Positions 43,534 to 52,432 of a DNA stretch of 64,000 nt are shown here, one piece after another. A program made the position numbers and the translations under genes. The stretch is from NCBI GenBank assembly GCA_020073185.1, contig JAIQFT010000024.1, positions 1 through 64,000 on the forward strand, read 5' to 3'. This DNA comes from Terriglobia bacterium (GTDB taxonomy: Bacteria > Acidobacteriota > Terriglobia > Terriglobales > Acidobacteriaceae). The notes under the pieces are model-generated. The model saw nothing but the letters and a program-made list of their open reading frames with translations. It had not been told where the DNA came from and searched no databases. Position 1 is the first letter of the stretch, and every line of letters begins with the position of its first letter.

Positions 43534-44997
43534 CTAATCCGCCGCCGCCCGTTCCCCCGCTTCCTCGACGTACGGCTTGCTCATCATTTCCGGCAGGCAA
43601 TAGGCGACGAACGACACGCCGAACCCGACAAACCACGAATAGTCGTACAACACCCGCAGCGCCGGAACCACCAATCCAATCCACGCCGCGGCACAGCCCA
43701 GCAGCGTGGCGACGATTCCGCGCCGGTTCCATCCGCCATAGATGCCGTTGCCCAGGTAGAGATCGTCAACCTCGAGCCGCCGCCGGCGCACAAGCCAGTA
43801 GTCGGCGATGAGCACGCCCGCAATCGAGCCCAGCCCGCCGGAATATCCCAGCAGCCATTTGAAGATGTAGCCCGATGGATCGGCCAGCAGCTTCCAGGGC
43901 TGCATCGCGATTCCAATCAGCCCAGTCAGCAGCCCTCCGCGCCGGAAGGTGATGAGCCGCGGAAAGGCGTTGGCAAAATCGTTGGCCGGTGAAACCACGT
44001 TGGCGGCGATGTTCACCGACAGCGTCGCTACCACCACCGTGAACATCGAAATCGCCACGATCCACGGCTGGGTGAACTTTCCCACCAGCTCAACCGGGTC
44101 CCAGATCGCCTTGCCATAAATGATGGCGGTCGCGCTGGTGATCACCACGCCCATAAAGGCAAAAACCGTCATCGTGGTCGGCAGCGCAACCACCTGCCCG
44201 ACCGCCTGCTCGCGCTGGCTGCGGCCGAAGCGCGTGAAATCCGGCATATTCAGCGACAGCGTCGCCCAGAATCCGATCATCGCACTGAGCGACGGCACGA
44301 ACACCGGCCAAAATTCACGCCACGTCGCGAACTTGCCCTTCTGCGCCAAGATGGGTCCGAGCCCGTGCGCTCGCCCCAGCGCCCACCACACCAGCAGCGC
44401 GGTCATCACCAGCACAAACGGCGCCGCCCAGTTTTCCACCTTTCTCAGCAGGTCCATTCCCCGATAGACCACCAGGATATTCAGACCCCAGAACAGCAGG
44501 AAGGAAATCCATTCCGTCGGCGTGTGGCCGCCGAAGTTGCCGGGAATCGCCGTCGTCCATCCCGGCCAGAGCACGCGGAAGAACACGTGGAGCGCCTGCC
44601 CCCCGATCCAAGCCTGTATGCCGAACCAACCGCAGGCCACCAGCGCCCGCATCAGCGCCGGCAAGTTCGATCCGCGCGTCCCGTACGCTGCTCGCGCAAA
44701 CACCGGAAACGGAATGCCGTACTTGGTGCCCGCATGGGAATTGAGCAGGATCGGAACCAGCACGATGGTGTTGCCGAGCAGGATCGTCAGCAGAGCCTGT
44801 TTCCAGTCCATGCCCGCGCCGATCAGGCCTGAGGCCAGCATGTAGGTCGGAATGCAGTGCGCCATCGCGATCCACAGCGCGGCATAGTTGTACGTGCCCC
44901 AGGTGCGCCGCGCCGGATCGGTCGGCGCCAAGTCCTTGTTGTAGAGCGGGCTCGATTCAATCGAGCGCTTCGGCGGAGACATTCCTGAGAACCCCAC
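43534..44997 (-). CDS. NCS1-family nucleobase:cation symporter
   Basis: The 487-residue protein has about 12 membrane helices and the NCS1 hallmarks RRTWGTYNYAALWIAMAHCIPTYMLASGL near residue 30 and PVFARAAYGTRGSNLPALMRALVACGWFGIQ near 95-125. NCS1 carriers import cytosine, allantoin, uracil, hydantoins or thiamine with Na+ or H+. Substrate cannot be told from sequence. It is divergent from the MarR gene, with a palindrome between them. Confidence 0.92.
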   Translation of the reverse strand: MGFSGMSPPKRSIESSPLYNKDLAPTDPARRTWGTYNYAALWIAMAHCIPTYMLASGLIGAGMDWKQALLTILLGNTIVLVPILLNSHAGTKYGIPFPVFARAAYGTRGSNLPALMRALVACGWFGIQAWIGGQALHVFFRVLWPGWTTAIPGNFGGHTPTEWISFLLFWGLNILVVYRGMDLLRKVENWAAPFVLVMTALLVWWALGRAHGLGPILAQKGKFATWREFWPVFVPSLSAMIGFWATLSLNMPDFTRFGRSQREQAVGQVVALPTTMTVFAFMGVVITSATAIIYGKAIWDPVELVGKFTQPWIVAISMFTVVVATLSVNIAANVVSPANDFANAFPRLITFRRGGLLTGLIGIAMQPWKLLADPSGYIFKWLLGYSGGLGSIAGVLIADYWLVRRRRLEVDDLYLGNGIYGGWNRRGIVATLLGCAAAWIGLVVPALRVLYDYSWFVGFGVSFVAYCLPEMMSKPYVEEAGERAAAD

Positions 44998-45059
44998 GTT
45001 CAGGGCATTGTACCCGGGAAGACGAAGCGTCTCAGCGAAATTTTCTGCACCAACGTTAT

Positions 45060-45071
45060 ATGTATATACAT
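45060..45071. promoter_or_regulatory. Palindromic operator candidate between NCS1 transporter and MarR genes
   Basis: ATGTATATACAT is a perfect 12-bp palindrome, 10 nt before the marR ATG at 45082 and about 63 nt before the transporter start at 44997. MarR-family proteins usually bind such palindromes in their own divergent promoter region. It is the most AT-rich spot of the region. Confidence 0.55.
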
Positions 45072-45081
45072 CTATCTATCC

Positions 45082-45516
45082 ATGATCGCTACCTCGTTAC
45101 CGACGCTGGCTTGCATGTGCGCCAGCTTTCGCCGGGCGTCGCGGGCGCTCACCCAGCTCTACGACGAAGCGCTTCGGCCCGTTGGCCTGCGCGCCACCCA
45201 GTTCACCGTCTTGCAGGCACTCTCGCGGGCCGGGGAGGTATCGCAGGGCGAACTCGGCCGCATTCTGGCCATGGACAGCACGACGCTGACGCGGACGCTG
45301 GTCATCATGGCGAGACATCGCTGGATCGAGAAGGACCACGGCAAGGATCGACGGCAACGCCTGCTCCGCCTCAGCAAGCCCGGACATGAACAACTCAAGC
45401 GTGCACTTCCCGCTTGGCAGGACGCGCAAGTGCTGCTGCGCCGCCGTCTCGGAGGCGCACACTGGCGCGAACTGCTCAACCTGACCACCGAACTCACAAA
45501 GGTAGTTACAACCTAG
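45082..45516 (+). CDS. MarR-family transcriptional regulator
   Basis: The 144-residue protein has a winged-helix domain typical of MarR: LRATQFTVLQALSRAGEVSQGELGRILAMDSTTLTRTLVIM, then the wing KDRRQRLLRLSKPG. MarR proteins are dimeric, ligand-responsive repressors. It is divergent from the NCS1 gene and 10 nt upstream of a membrane protein gene, so either or both may be targets. Confidence 0.9.
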   Translation: MIATSLPTLACMCASFRRASRALTQLYDEALRPVGLRATQFTVLQALSRAGEVSQGELGRILAMDSTTLTRTLVIMARHRWIEKDHGKDRRQRLLRLSKPGHEQLKRALPAWQDAQVLLRRRLGGAHWRELLNLTTELTKVVTT

Positions 45517-45526
45517 GAGATCCGTT

Positions 45527-46159
45527 ATGACCAACTATGGAAAGTTCGCGATCACGCTGATCGCCGCCTGGTTTCTCGCTTCACTGGCCGCGTCAGCGGC
45601 ACATCTATTCGAGAGCGACAGCGCCCAGCTTGCGTTCCCGGTGGCAATAGCTGCGCTTACACCGCTCGTCCTGTTTGGGGTGTGGTTCGCCATCTCGCCG
45701 GGGTTTCAGCGGTTCACCCGCTCGCTGGATCCGCGCCTCCTCACGATCGTTCAGACTTGGAGGATAGGCGGCCTTGTCTTCGTCGTTCTGTATGCCTTCG
45801 GCCTCCTTCCCGGCGTCTTTGCGCTGCCGGCGGGCTGGGGAGACTTCGCCATCGGAGTGACGGCGCCCTGGATCGCGTGGAGGCTTGCCAGTCCCGGCCA
45901 CCGCATCGGCTTCATCCTCTGGCAAGTGCTCGGCATGATTGACTTGGTCAACGCCGTGTCGCTGGGCACGACCGCAAGGCTCATCAGCCCGAGTGCTCCG
46001 TCCATGCAGCCTTTGACTGTGCTGCCCCTGAGCATGATCCCGACCTTCGTCGTCCCCTTGCTCCTGATCTTCCACTTCATTTGCATTGCGCAAGCCAGGC
46101 AGTGGCAAGCGGACCGGAACTCAGCCGCCGGACGGCAGCTTCAGTCCTCCGCCGCATGA
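45527..46159 (+). CDS. Integral membrane protein, unknown function
   Basis: The 210-residue product has about six hydrophobic segments (ALTPLVLFGVWFAISPG; GGLVFVVLYAFGLLPGVFAL; IGFILWQVLGMIDLVNAV; MIPTFVVPLLLIFHFICIA) and a polar tail. AGGAGA lies just before its ATG, 10 nt after marR, so it is probably co-transcribed with and regulated by MarR. The function is unknown. Confidence 0.75.
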   Translation: MTNYGKFAITLIAAWFLASLAASAAHLFESDSAQLAFPVAIAALTPLVLFGVWFAISPGFQRFTRSLDPRLLTIVQTWRIGGLVFVVLYAFGLLPGVFALPAGWGDFAIGVTAPWIAWRLASPGHRIGFILWQVLGMIDLVNAVSLGTTARLISPSAPSMQPLTVLPLSMIPTFVVPLLLIFHFICIAQARQWQADRNSAAGRQLQSSAA

Positions 46160-46493
46160 GTGGCGACATGGCATGTCTCGGGAGAGGTTTAACGCGAGCT
46201 CAGGTCCGAGGACCGCTTGCAGTTAGTTCCTCTCCCCGTTGCCACTCTCGGTCCCGGATATCTTGGCAGCATCATTCTCGTACCCCGACATGTCGCTGGT
46301 GTGGCACGGATCCCGCGCGTTTTGCAACATGCTGCGAAAAGGTTCGGATTTCGAGGAGTAAGGAAGCGTTCCCGCCTTAGCGAGACTCTGTGGCGGAAGC
46401 AGCATGATCGGCAGGTTGGGTGGTTTGACTCTTTGCGCATCCATGAACGCTTCCGGCGGCCCTCGCCATCTCGTTTCTTGCTACCATGAGGTT
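46160..46493. other. Region without a supported gene
   Basis: Open frames cross this stretch on both strands but show no coding character. The SirB1-like frame is open from 46404, but its conserved part begins at the GTG at 46494. No promoter or hairpin stands out. Confidence 0.3.
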
Positions 46494-47351
46494 GTGCCGC
46501 GCGATCAACAATCCGGGGCCGTGGCGGAGGCCTTTGCCTCCCTGGTGGGCCCGCACGTCGACGATGAGCGCATTCCGCTGGATCGAGCCGCCCTGACCAT
46601 TGCCCGCACCGAATACCCCGATCTCGACTTCGACCCGTATCTTGGCCGGCTCGAGGAACTGGCGCGCTGCGCAAAAGCCCGCCTGCCGCGAGTTGCGGAG
46701 CCCGGCGAAACCATCGCCGCGCTCAACTACGTGCTGTTCGAGCAGGAGGGGTTCCGCGGCAATCGCGAGGACTACTACGATCCGCGCAACTCGTTCCTTA
46801 ACGACGTGCTCCAGCGCAAGCTCGGCATTCCCATCACCCTGGCGCTGGTCTACATGGAAGTCGCGCGGCGGATCGGGTTTCCGCTATTCGGTGTCGGCAT
46901 GCCGGGACATTTTCTGCTCAAGCACTACGATGTCGAAGGCCGCGAAACCCTGATTGACGCGTTCAACCGCGGCGCCATCGTGACCGCGCGCGAATGTCAG
47001 AATCGGCTGGACGAAATTTATTCCGGACAACTGCCACTGCAGCCGCAGTTCCTGCTCTCGGTGAGCCGACGGCAGATGTTGACCCGCATTCTGAACAACT
47101 TGAAAAACGTGTACCGGGCGGCGCGCAATCTTCGCAAGGCTCTGGTCGTAGTGGACCTGATCTGCGCGATTTATCCGCGCTCGCCCGAGGACGTGAAGCA
47201 GCGCGCGTTGCTGCGCTACAGCGTGGGCCAGTTGCGCGGCGCAGTCGAGGATCTGGAAGAGTATCTGAAAATGTCGCCGGACGCCTCCGATGCGGATGAA
47301 GTCCGCCACACCGCGCTGTCCATCCGGCGATCCCTGGCGACGAGGAATTAG
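46494..47351 (+). CDS. SirB1/transglutaminase-like protein with TPR-like C-terminus
   Basis: The 285-residue product has the SirB1 N-terminal domain (LNYVLFEQEGFRGNREDYYDPRNSFLNDVLQRKLGIPITLALVYMEV), a transglutaminase-like fold whose GMPGHFLLK and LIDAFNRG segments are conserved. A helical, TPR-like part follows. This family is widespread and poorly characterised. The GTG at 46494 is chosen because upstream residues (to 46404) do not fit the family. Confidence 0.8.
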   Translation: MPRDQQSGAVAEAFASLVGPHVDDERIPLDRAALTIARTEYPDLDFDPYLGRLEELARCAKARLPRVAEPGETIAALNYVLFEQEGFRGNREDYYDPRNSFLNDVLQRKLGIPITLALVYMEVARRIGFPLFGVGMPGHFLLKHYDVEGRETLIDAFNRGAIVTARECQNRLDEIYSGQLPLQPQFLLSVSRRQMLTRILNNLKNVYRAARNLRKALVVVDLICAIYPRSPEDVKQRALLRYSVGQLRGAVEDLEEYLKMSPDASDADEVRHTALSIRRSLATRN

Positions 47352-47394
47352 GCTCCGGTTTGCGGTTGTCGGTTTCAGGTACCGTTAAACCGCT

Positions 47395-48042
47395 CTACCG
47401 TGGCGGCGGTTGCGGCCCGCGATTGGGATTGGGTGTGATGCCGATCGTGCTCATGCCGCGCAGCAAGCCGCGCTCTTGTTCTGAATAGTTGTCGCGGTAC
47501 TCGGGCGAGTCGAGGACCTTCTGGCGCTCCTCGGGGCTCAAGCCCTGCAACTGCTGGAAGGCGCGATGCAGTTCATTCTGGCGGTCCTGCGGCAGGGCGC
47601 GGAACTGGTGGAACATCTCGCGCAGGCGCTGCCGCTGTTCGGGAGGAAGGTGCTCAAAGGTCTCCATGCGCTGCAGAATGCGGTCCTTCTGCTCTGGAGG
47701 AAGGTGGGTGAAGTTCTGCAGACGCTGGCGCATGCGCTGCTGACGCTCGGGCGCAAGGCGTAGGAACTCTGGGTCCTGCTCCAGTTTGCGCAACTGCTGG
47801 TCGGGCGGAAGGTTTTCATTGTGGCGGAGCCAGTCGCCCATGTGCGGGCCAGGACCACGAAACACGGGTCCTTGCGGCCGTACCGGAGAAACGAAGCGGG
47901 GCGCGCTTACCGGCGGCGGCGGCGGCGCGTCCTTGCGCTTCTCGCCTTTTTTCCCGGGCGGACCGCCACCCTGAGCCGCGGCCATGCCCACGCTCAAGGC
48001 GAGCACCCCGATCACGGCAATGAATTTCCGGCCCAACTTCAT
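47395..48042 (-). CDS. Secreted DUF3106-type protein, last gene of a sigma-factor operon
   Basis: A signal peptide (KFIAVIGVLALSVGMAAAQ) is followed by a proline-rich segment and helical repeats of the kind LPPEQKDRILQRMETFEHLPPEQRQRLREMF. DUF3106 proteins are periplasmic, helical and of unknown role. It lies 7 nt after the anti-sigma gene, so it is likely part of the same response. Confidence 0.85.
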   Translation of the reverse strand: MKLGRKFIAVIGVLALSVGMAAAQGGGPPGKKGEKRKDAPPPPPVSAPRFVSPVRPQGPVFRGPGPHMGDWLRHNENLPPDQQLRKLEQDPEFLRLAPERQQRMRQRLQNFTHLPPEQKDRILQRMETFEHLPPEQRQRLREMFHQFRALPQDRQNELHRAFQQLQGLSPEERQKVLDSPEYRDNYSEQERGLLRGMSTIGITPNPNRGPQPPPR

Positions 48043-48049
48043 CTCTCCC

Positions 48050-48523
48050 CTAATTCTGTACCGTAGCTGGTGTCATTTCCAAATCGTCAAGCATATCGAA
48101 ATCGGCCAGCAGATCGTGATTGCGGTCGAGATACTCCAGATCGCCGACCGCGGTGCCTGGCCTGAGCGCCACACTGGTCCGATTGGAGCCATTATCCTTC
48201 ACATCCCGGCTTCCCTGGAAGAGGCTGATGCTGGCAACCATGAGGACCATCAACGTGACCGCCCAGGCAGGCTTGCGAAACCAAGCCAGCCAGTTGGCGG
48301 GACGCGCCTGCTCCTCGCGCACACGGGCGCGTAGGCGCGTCATAAAATACGGGCTGAGGTCAGTCGGCGCTTTCCACTCTTCTAACAGCCCCATGGTCTG
48401 GCGCAGGGAAGCCAGTTCGGCGGCGCAGGAAGCGCACCCGGCCAGATGGTCCCGCAGTTCGCCGGGACCGGTCTCTCCGTCCATCAAGTCCAGCAGACGC
48501 TCGCGAATCTGTTTGCAGTTCAT
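48050..48523 (-). CDS. Zinc-finger anti-sigma factor
   Basis: The 157-residue protein has an N-terminal ZAS motif, with His and two cysteines in LRDHLAGCASCAAEL near residues 24-38. A single transmembrane helix lies near 88-104 (WAVTLMVLMVASISLF) and a periplasmic domain of about 50 residues follows. It should bind and inactivate the ECF sigma factor encoded 12 nt upstream. Confidence 0.88.
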   Translation of the reverse strand: MNCKQIRERLLDLMDGETGPGELRDHLAGCASCAAELASLRQTMGLLEEWKAPTDLSPYFMTRLRARVREEQARPANWLAWFRKPAWAVTLMVLMVASISLFQGSRDVKDNGSNRTSVALRPGTAVGDLEYLDRNHDLLADFDMLDDLEMTPATVQN

Positions 48524-48535
48524 GACAACACACCC

Positions 48536-49306
48536 TTAAATAAAATCCTTCAGCTTCTCGCGCAGCGTTTCGTAGGCGCGGAAAAGCAGCGACTTGGTCG
48601 CCGACTCGCTCAACTTGAGCACTTCGGCGATTTGCCGGTAGTCCATCCCCTGGTACTTGTGCATGAGCACGGCCAACCGCTGGCGTTCGGGCAGATTGTG
48701 CACGTGCTGGCGAATCGCAGCCAGCCTCTCCTGCCGCAACAGCACTTGTTCGGCGGAGGGAGCGCCGTCGGCGAGGTCAGGGGTCTGCCCGGTTTCGCTG
48801 TCGGCCTCGTCCAGGTGCACGGCTAGTTCCGGCTTCTCGTACTTCGTGTCGCGCGCGTGGTTCACCGCCAGGTTGGTGGCGATGCGGTACAGCCAGGTGC
48901 TGAACTTGGCTTCCGCATTGTAGGTGGCGCGTGAGCGATACACCCGCAGGAAAACTTCCTGCACCAGCTCTTCGGTCACCGAACTATTGCGCGCCATGCG
49001 GTACATGAAACTCAGCATGGGGCGGCGAAACTTGGTGACCAGGTACTCAAAGGCCGCGTCGTCGCCGTGTTTAACGCGGAGCATGACGTCGGCGTCGGTC
49101 ATGGCTTCATAGCTGACCGGCGCAGATACCTGCAACCCCGCCTCGCTGCGACGCCGGTCGCCCGGGAGCAACCCTCGGTCGATGGCCACGCTGCTCACAC
49201 CTGATCTAACCCCAATGGGGGAAGAAAGTTGTGGGTCGGAAGGGCGCCTGGGAGCGGGTCTGGGGCCGCTTTTCAGGGAGTCGGGTTTGGGTTTGAATTC
49301 GGCCAT
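48536..49306 (-). CDS. ECF (RpoE-like) sigma factor
   Basis: The C-terminal 190 residues are an ECF sigma factor. Region 2 spans AFEYLVTKFRRPMLSFMYRMARN through AKFSTWLYRIATNLAVNHARD, and region 4 is LPERQRLAVLMHKYQGMDYRQIAEVLKLSESATKSLLFRA. The ATG at 49306 (MAEFKPKPDS) gives a 256-residue protein with a 70-residue extension; another ATG is at 49336 and the frame is open to 49615. It heads the sigma/anti-sigma/DUF3106 operon. Confidence 0.9.
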   Translation of the reverse strand: MAEFKPKPDSLKSGPRPAPRRPSDPQLSSPIGVRSGVSSVAIDRGLLPGDRRRSEAGLQVSAPVSYEAMTDADVMLRVKHGDDAAFEYLVTKFRRPMLSFMYRMARNSSVTEELVQEVFLRVYRSRATYNAEAKFSTWLYRIATNLAVNHARDTKYEKPELAVHLDEADSETGQTPDLADGAPSAEQVLLRQERLAAIRQHVHNLPERQRLAVLMHKYQGMDYRQIAEVLKLSESATKSLLFRAYETLREKLKDFI

Positions 49307-49454
49307 TCGGACGGGGGTGAAACCCCGTTCCGACATTATCTCAAAGACGCGCAAAATTGCAGAATCGGCGCAGATCGCCATACTACCTCGACGATGGTGG
49401 CCGCATCTAATGGCAACTCGGTGGCACTGGTTTTGTGCCAGGCAGGGAGGCCGC

Positions 49455-49631
49455 ATGCCCGCAAACCCCGAGTACCTGAGCGTCCTCTCGCAAGTTGTTG
49501 CCTGCATCCGGCAAGCCCTGGACGATGCCAGGCTTCCCGATCTCACCCCCGAAGAAGTGGCCGACTGGCTGCACAGCATGACCGTCGAGGAGGTGCGCGC
49601 GGTCTGGCAGAGCAAAGGCCGCGCTGCTTGA
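49455..49631 (+). CDS. Small hypothetical protein, 58 residues
   Basis: The product starts MPANPEYLSVLSQVVA and ends VWQSKGRAA, a compact helical pattern with LPDLTPEEVADWLHSM. GGGAGG stands just before its ATG, which supports translation. It lies upstream of and antisense to the sigma factor frame extension. No family is recognised. Confidence 0.5.
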   Translation: MPANPEYLSVLSQVVACIRQALDDARLPDLTPEEVADWLHSMTVEEVRAVWQSKGRAA

Positions 49632-49705
49632 TTCTTGACCCATTTCCGCCCGCACGTACGCGAGTTGGCGCTCCCGCTCGCCCGCTCGAGGTGTCTAGAA
49701 ACGGT

Positions 49706-49733
49706 TGGACACCGGTTGCGAGTCCGGTGTAAT
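49706..49733 (+). promoter_or_regulatory. Candidate promoter before tRNA-Val
   Basis: TGGACA (49706-49711) and TGTAAT (49728-49733) are 16 nt apart; each matches the consensus at 5 of 6 positions. The tRNA begins about 78 nt after the -10, a long but possible leader for a processed tRNA. Confidence 0.35.
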
Positions 49734-49811
49734 CTGGCTTTGGGTGCGCGTTCTAAAGCGCGTAAGCCTTTTCTCCTCTGTACCCGCCGGAAGCACGAAG
49801 GCGCAGGCGTG

Positions 49812-49886
<75 letters not shown>

Positions 49887-49912
49887 TTTCTCAGGGCTTC
49901 GGCCTTTAGCCT

Positions 49913-50725
49913 TCAAGCGCGTGAGCCCGAGACGAGCCGAAGCACAGTATCCGCAACCGTAGCAAACGCCTTACTCCCCGGATCAATCACATCGAAGTGG
50001 TTGGCCTTCGGGAGGGGGACGAACTCCACCTGCTCGCCGCGGTTTTTTTTCACTGCGGCGTAATCGCGGCTGATGGCGACGGGCACGACCTCGTCGGCGA
50101 GGCCGTGCACGATCGCTTGGCGCGCGTTCTGGATGTTCAATTCCAGCGGCGACGCTTCGCGGTAGTACTCCGGCGCCTGCTCGGGGGTGCCGCCGAGGAA
50201 TTCGACGACGGCATCGTTGCTGAGGTGCAGTTGCCAAGCCCGCCGCAGGTCGAGGACACCGGCCAGCGAGATGCAGTGGCGGACGGTCTTCTCGTGGGCC
50301 GCAAGGCAGAGCGCCAACTGGCCTCCGGCGGAATGTCCGAGGATGACGGCGGGTGCGGCCGCGATGCCCAGTTCAGCAGCGCGCTGCATCAGGTCGCGAT
50401 AGGCGGAGCGGACATCCTGGAAGGTGCGCGGCCAGCTTGGAGATGGCAGGCCTTTGGGCCGAGACTCGGCCCACACCGAGCCGACGCGCCGGTATTCGAT
50501 GTTGGCGGTGTTGATGCCGCGAGCGGCCAGCGCGGCGCAGAAGGGGCTGGCGTGGATGAGGTCGTAAGCGGCGCGCCAGTATCCGCCGTGGAGGTTGATG
50601 GCCAGCGGGGCGCGCGACTTGTCGCAGGCGAAGTAGAGATCGGCGAATTGTTCCGGCTCGGGCCCGTAGCGGATGCGCTGGTCGGCTGGGGCAGGTGGCT
50701 CGCGGAGGATGTCGTCTCTTGGCAT
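49913..50725 (-). CDS. Alpha/beta hydrolase, kynurenine-formamidase-like esterase
   Basis: The 270-residue protein has the oxyanion motif INLHGGYWRAAYD near residue 45, the nucleophile elbow ILGHSAGGQLAL near 130, an aspartate in GLADEVVPV near 215, and the histidine in KANHFDVID near 245. The HGGYW motif is shared by bacterial kynurenine-formamidase-like esterases. The physiological substrate is unknown; no kynurenine gene is nearby. Confidence 0.85.
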   Translation of the reverse strand: MPRDDILREPPAPADQRIRYGPEPEQFADLYFACDKSRAPLAINLHGGYWRAAYDLIHASPFCAALAARGINTANIEYRRVGSVWAESRPKGLPSPSWPRTFQDVRSAYRDLMQRAAELGIAAAPAVILGHSAGGQLALCLAAHEKTVRHCISLAGVLDLRRAWQLHLSNDAVVEFLGGTPEQAPEYYREASPLELNIQNARQAIVHGLADEVVPVAISRDYAAVKKNRGEQVEFVPLPKANHFDVIDPGSKAFATVADTVLRLVSGSRA

Positions 50726-51178
50726 CGTTCATAGACCAGCGGATCGAGATTCGCCGCAACACGCGGACGCCACAGTACCGCCGAGTATATTCCGTCCCGA
50801 ACCGGGCTGGAATTCAGCCTTCCTTCCCTGGAGTGCTTCCAACCGCATTCGGCCCAGTTATGCCGCTGGCCCGGAGCACTTCATTAGGGGTAATGTCGTA
50901 ATAGAGAATTTAGACACTATTCCTCATTCGCATTGGGCTTGCGTTTCCATAGCGGCGGCGGGTAGTATCAATATCGGCTTCCGAGCGGTACTCTCCCGTA
51001 CCGCAGTCCGCGCGCAGCAATTGCCAAGCGTCAAGCGGACGAGAATGGTTCACGAGTTTCCATCCGCACCCGGAATGAAGGCATCCGGATAATGCGTGAC
51101 CAGTGGGCGTCTCCGACGGAGTGATTCAACTCAGCGTAAATAATGTTCCCGCTCCCCAGCGGGACTGAAGAGAGCATC
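50726..51178. other. Intergenic region with a hairpin before the next gene
   Basis: No gene is supported in this 453-nt stretch. A perfect 7-bp hairpin (TCCCGCT and AGCGGGA around CCCC, 51147-51164) ends 14 nt before the next ATG. It could shape ribosome access. Nothing else stands out. Confidence 0.4.
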
Positions 51179-51841
51179 ATGAATTTTGGACCGAAGCATC
51201 CCTCAGGCCACGGAGGGAAGGGCAAGCGCCGCCGCGGCCGTCGCGGCCCCGGAGGTCGCCCTGGCGGCTCCCAAGCCGGCAAGGGTCAGCACAAACAACA
51301 GCACAACAATCCCGGCGGAGTCTTTACCCATCCCATGGACCACAGCTACCGCGCCGCGCTGCAGGGCAACAACGTTCCCGGAAAACGCGCTGCCGGCACG
51401 CAGTATCTGCAGCCCGACCCGGAGCCGCTGCCGCAGCAACACGAGAACGCCGCCGCGCGCATCTTCGTTTTCATTGACGACCTGTTCTTCCTGGCCAAAA
51501 TCCAGGAGACGTCGCGCAAGCTGAACGTCAAGGTGGAATACGTCAAAACGGAGAAGGACATCCTGGAGCGGATGGCTCAGAACGGCAACGACAAGCCGTC
51601 GCTGATCATCTTCGACCTCAACAATGTCGGCGCCAAGCCTCTGACCACCATTCCCCGGCTGAAGAAAGAACTGAAGAAGGGCACCACCATCATCGGGTTC
51701 CTGTCGCACGTGCAGGGCGACCTGAAAGTGAAGGCGATGGAGGCGGGTTGCGACATGGTGATCCCGCGCTCCGCCTTTTCGCAGAACCTCCCGTCGCTGC
51801 TGCGCCGCCATGGCGCGCCGGAAGAGCAGGATATTCAGTAG
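51179..51841 (+). CDS. Receiver-like protein with basic Gly/Arg/His-rich N-terminus
   Basis: The first 70 residues are very basic and low-complexity (HPSGHGGKGKRRRGRRGPG), suggesting nucleic-acid binding. Residues about 100-215 fold like a receiver: IFVFIDDLFFLAKIQETSRKL, then SLIIFDLNNVGAKP with an aspartate on the phosphoacceptor strand. The switch lysine is not clear. The ATG at 51179 is preferred to one at 51143, because the hairpin lies between them. Confidence 0.7.
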   Translation: MNFGPKHPSGHGGKGKRRRGRRGPGGRPGGSQAGKGQHKQQHNNPGGVFTHPMDHSYRAALQGNNVPGKRAAGTQYLQPDPEPLPQQHENAAARIFVFIDDLFFLAKIQETSRKLNVKVEYVKTEKDILERMAQNGNDKPSLIIFDLNNVGAKPLTTIPRLKKELKKGTTIIGFLSHVQGDLKVKAMEAGCDMVIPRSAFSQNLPSLLRRHGAPEEQDIQ

Positions 51842-51905
51842 GCTCCAGGCTGCAGGCGCAAGGCTTCAGGCAGCTGTGTGCACCTGCGCGATGCCTGAAA
51901 GCTAA
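51841..51905. repeat. Intergenic GGCTCCAGGCTGCAGG repeats
   Basis: GGCTCCAGGCTGCAGG and AAGGCTTCAGG units start just after the previous stop codon; CCTGAAAGC-like inverse units follow near 51894. Same family as at 23284, 35788 and 38229. Confidence 0.55.
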
Positions 51906-51913
51906 AGGCTCCT

Positions 51914-52261
51914 TCATCCCGGCGGCCACTTCATGTCGCGCCCGCCGATCAAGTGCAGATGCAGGTGGAAGACGGATTGGCCGGAGCGCGGCCCGACGTT
52001 GTATACCGTGCGATAGCCGTCCTCGATACCGCGCTCCCGCGCGATCTGCGCCGCCACCCGGTGGGAGTGCCCGATGATCTGCGCGTCCTCCGGTGCTGCT
52101 TCCTTGAGCCCGCGGATGTGCTTCTTGGGGATGATGAGCACGTGCGTGGGCGCCTGCGGGCGGATGTCCTCGATGACCAAGACCTGCTCGTCTTCGAACA
52201 CCTTACGGCACGGCGTCTTGCCGGCGATCATGTTGCAGAACAGGCAGTCAGTGTGAATCAT
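51914..52261 (-). CDS. HIT-family nucleotide hydrolase
   Basis: The 115-residue protein has the histidine-triad motif QSVFHLHLHLIGG near residue 97 and the N-terminal CLFCNMIAG typical of HinT-type proteins. HinT enzymes hydrolyse adenosine phosphoramidates and acyl-adenylates. The two cysteines suggest a zinc-binding HinT. It stands alone. Confidence 0.93.
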   Translation of the reverse strand: MIHTDCLFCNMIAGKTPCRKVFEDEQVLVIEDIRPQAPTHVLIIPKKHIRGLKEAAPEDAQIIGHSHRVAAQIARERGIEDGYRTVYNVGPRSGQSVFHLHLHLIGGRDMKWPPG

Positions 52262-52432
52262 TAAGGAGCGCCAGTTTTTGTCTTGACTTCATATCCACTG
52301 TCCGCTTACAGCCATTCCCGCAACAAATGCAAAGGGCAGAGCGATCCATTCGAGAAACAACGAAATAGAAATGCTCAGCCACCGGAGATGCTTCATCCGC
52401 CACGCGTCAGGCACGAGTTTACTCGAACCCGA

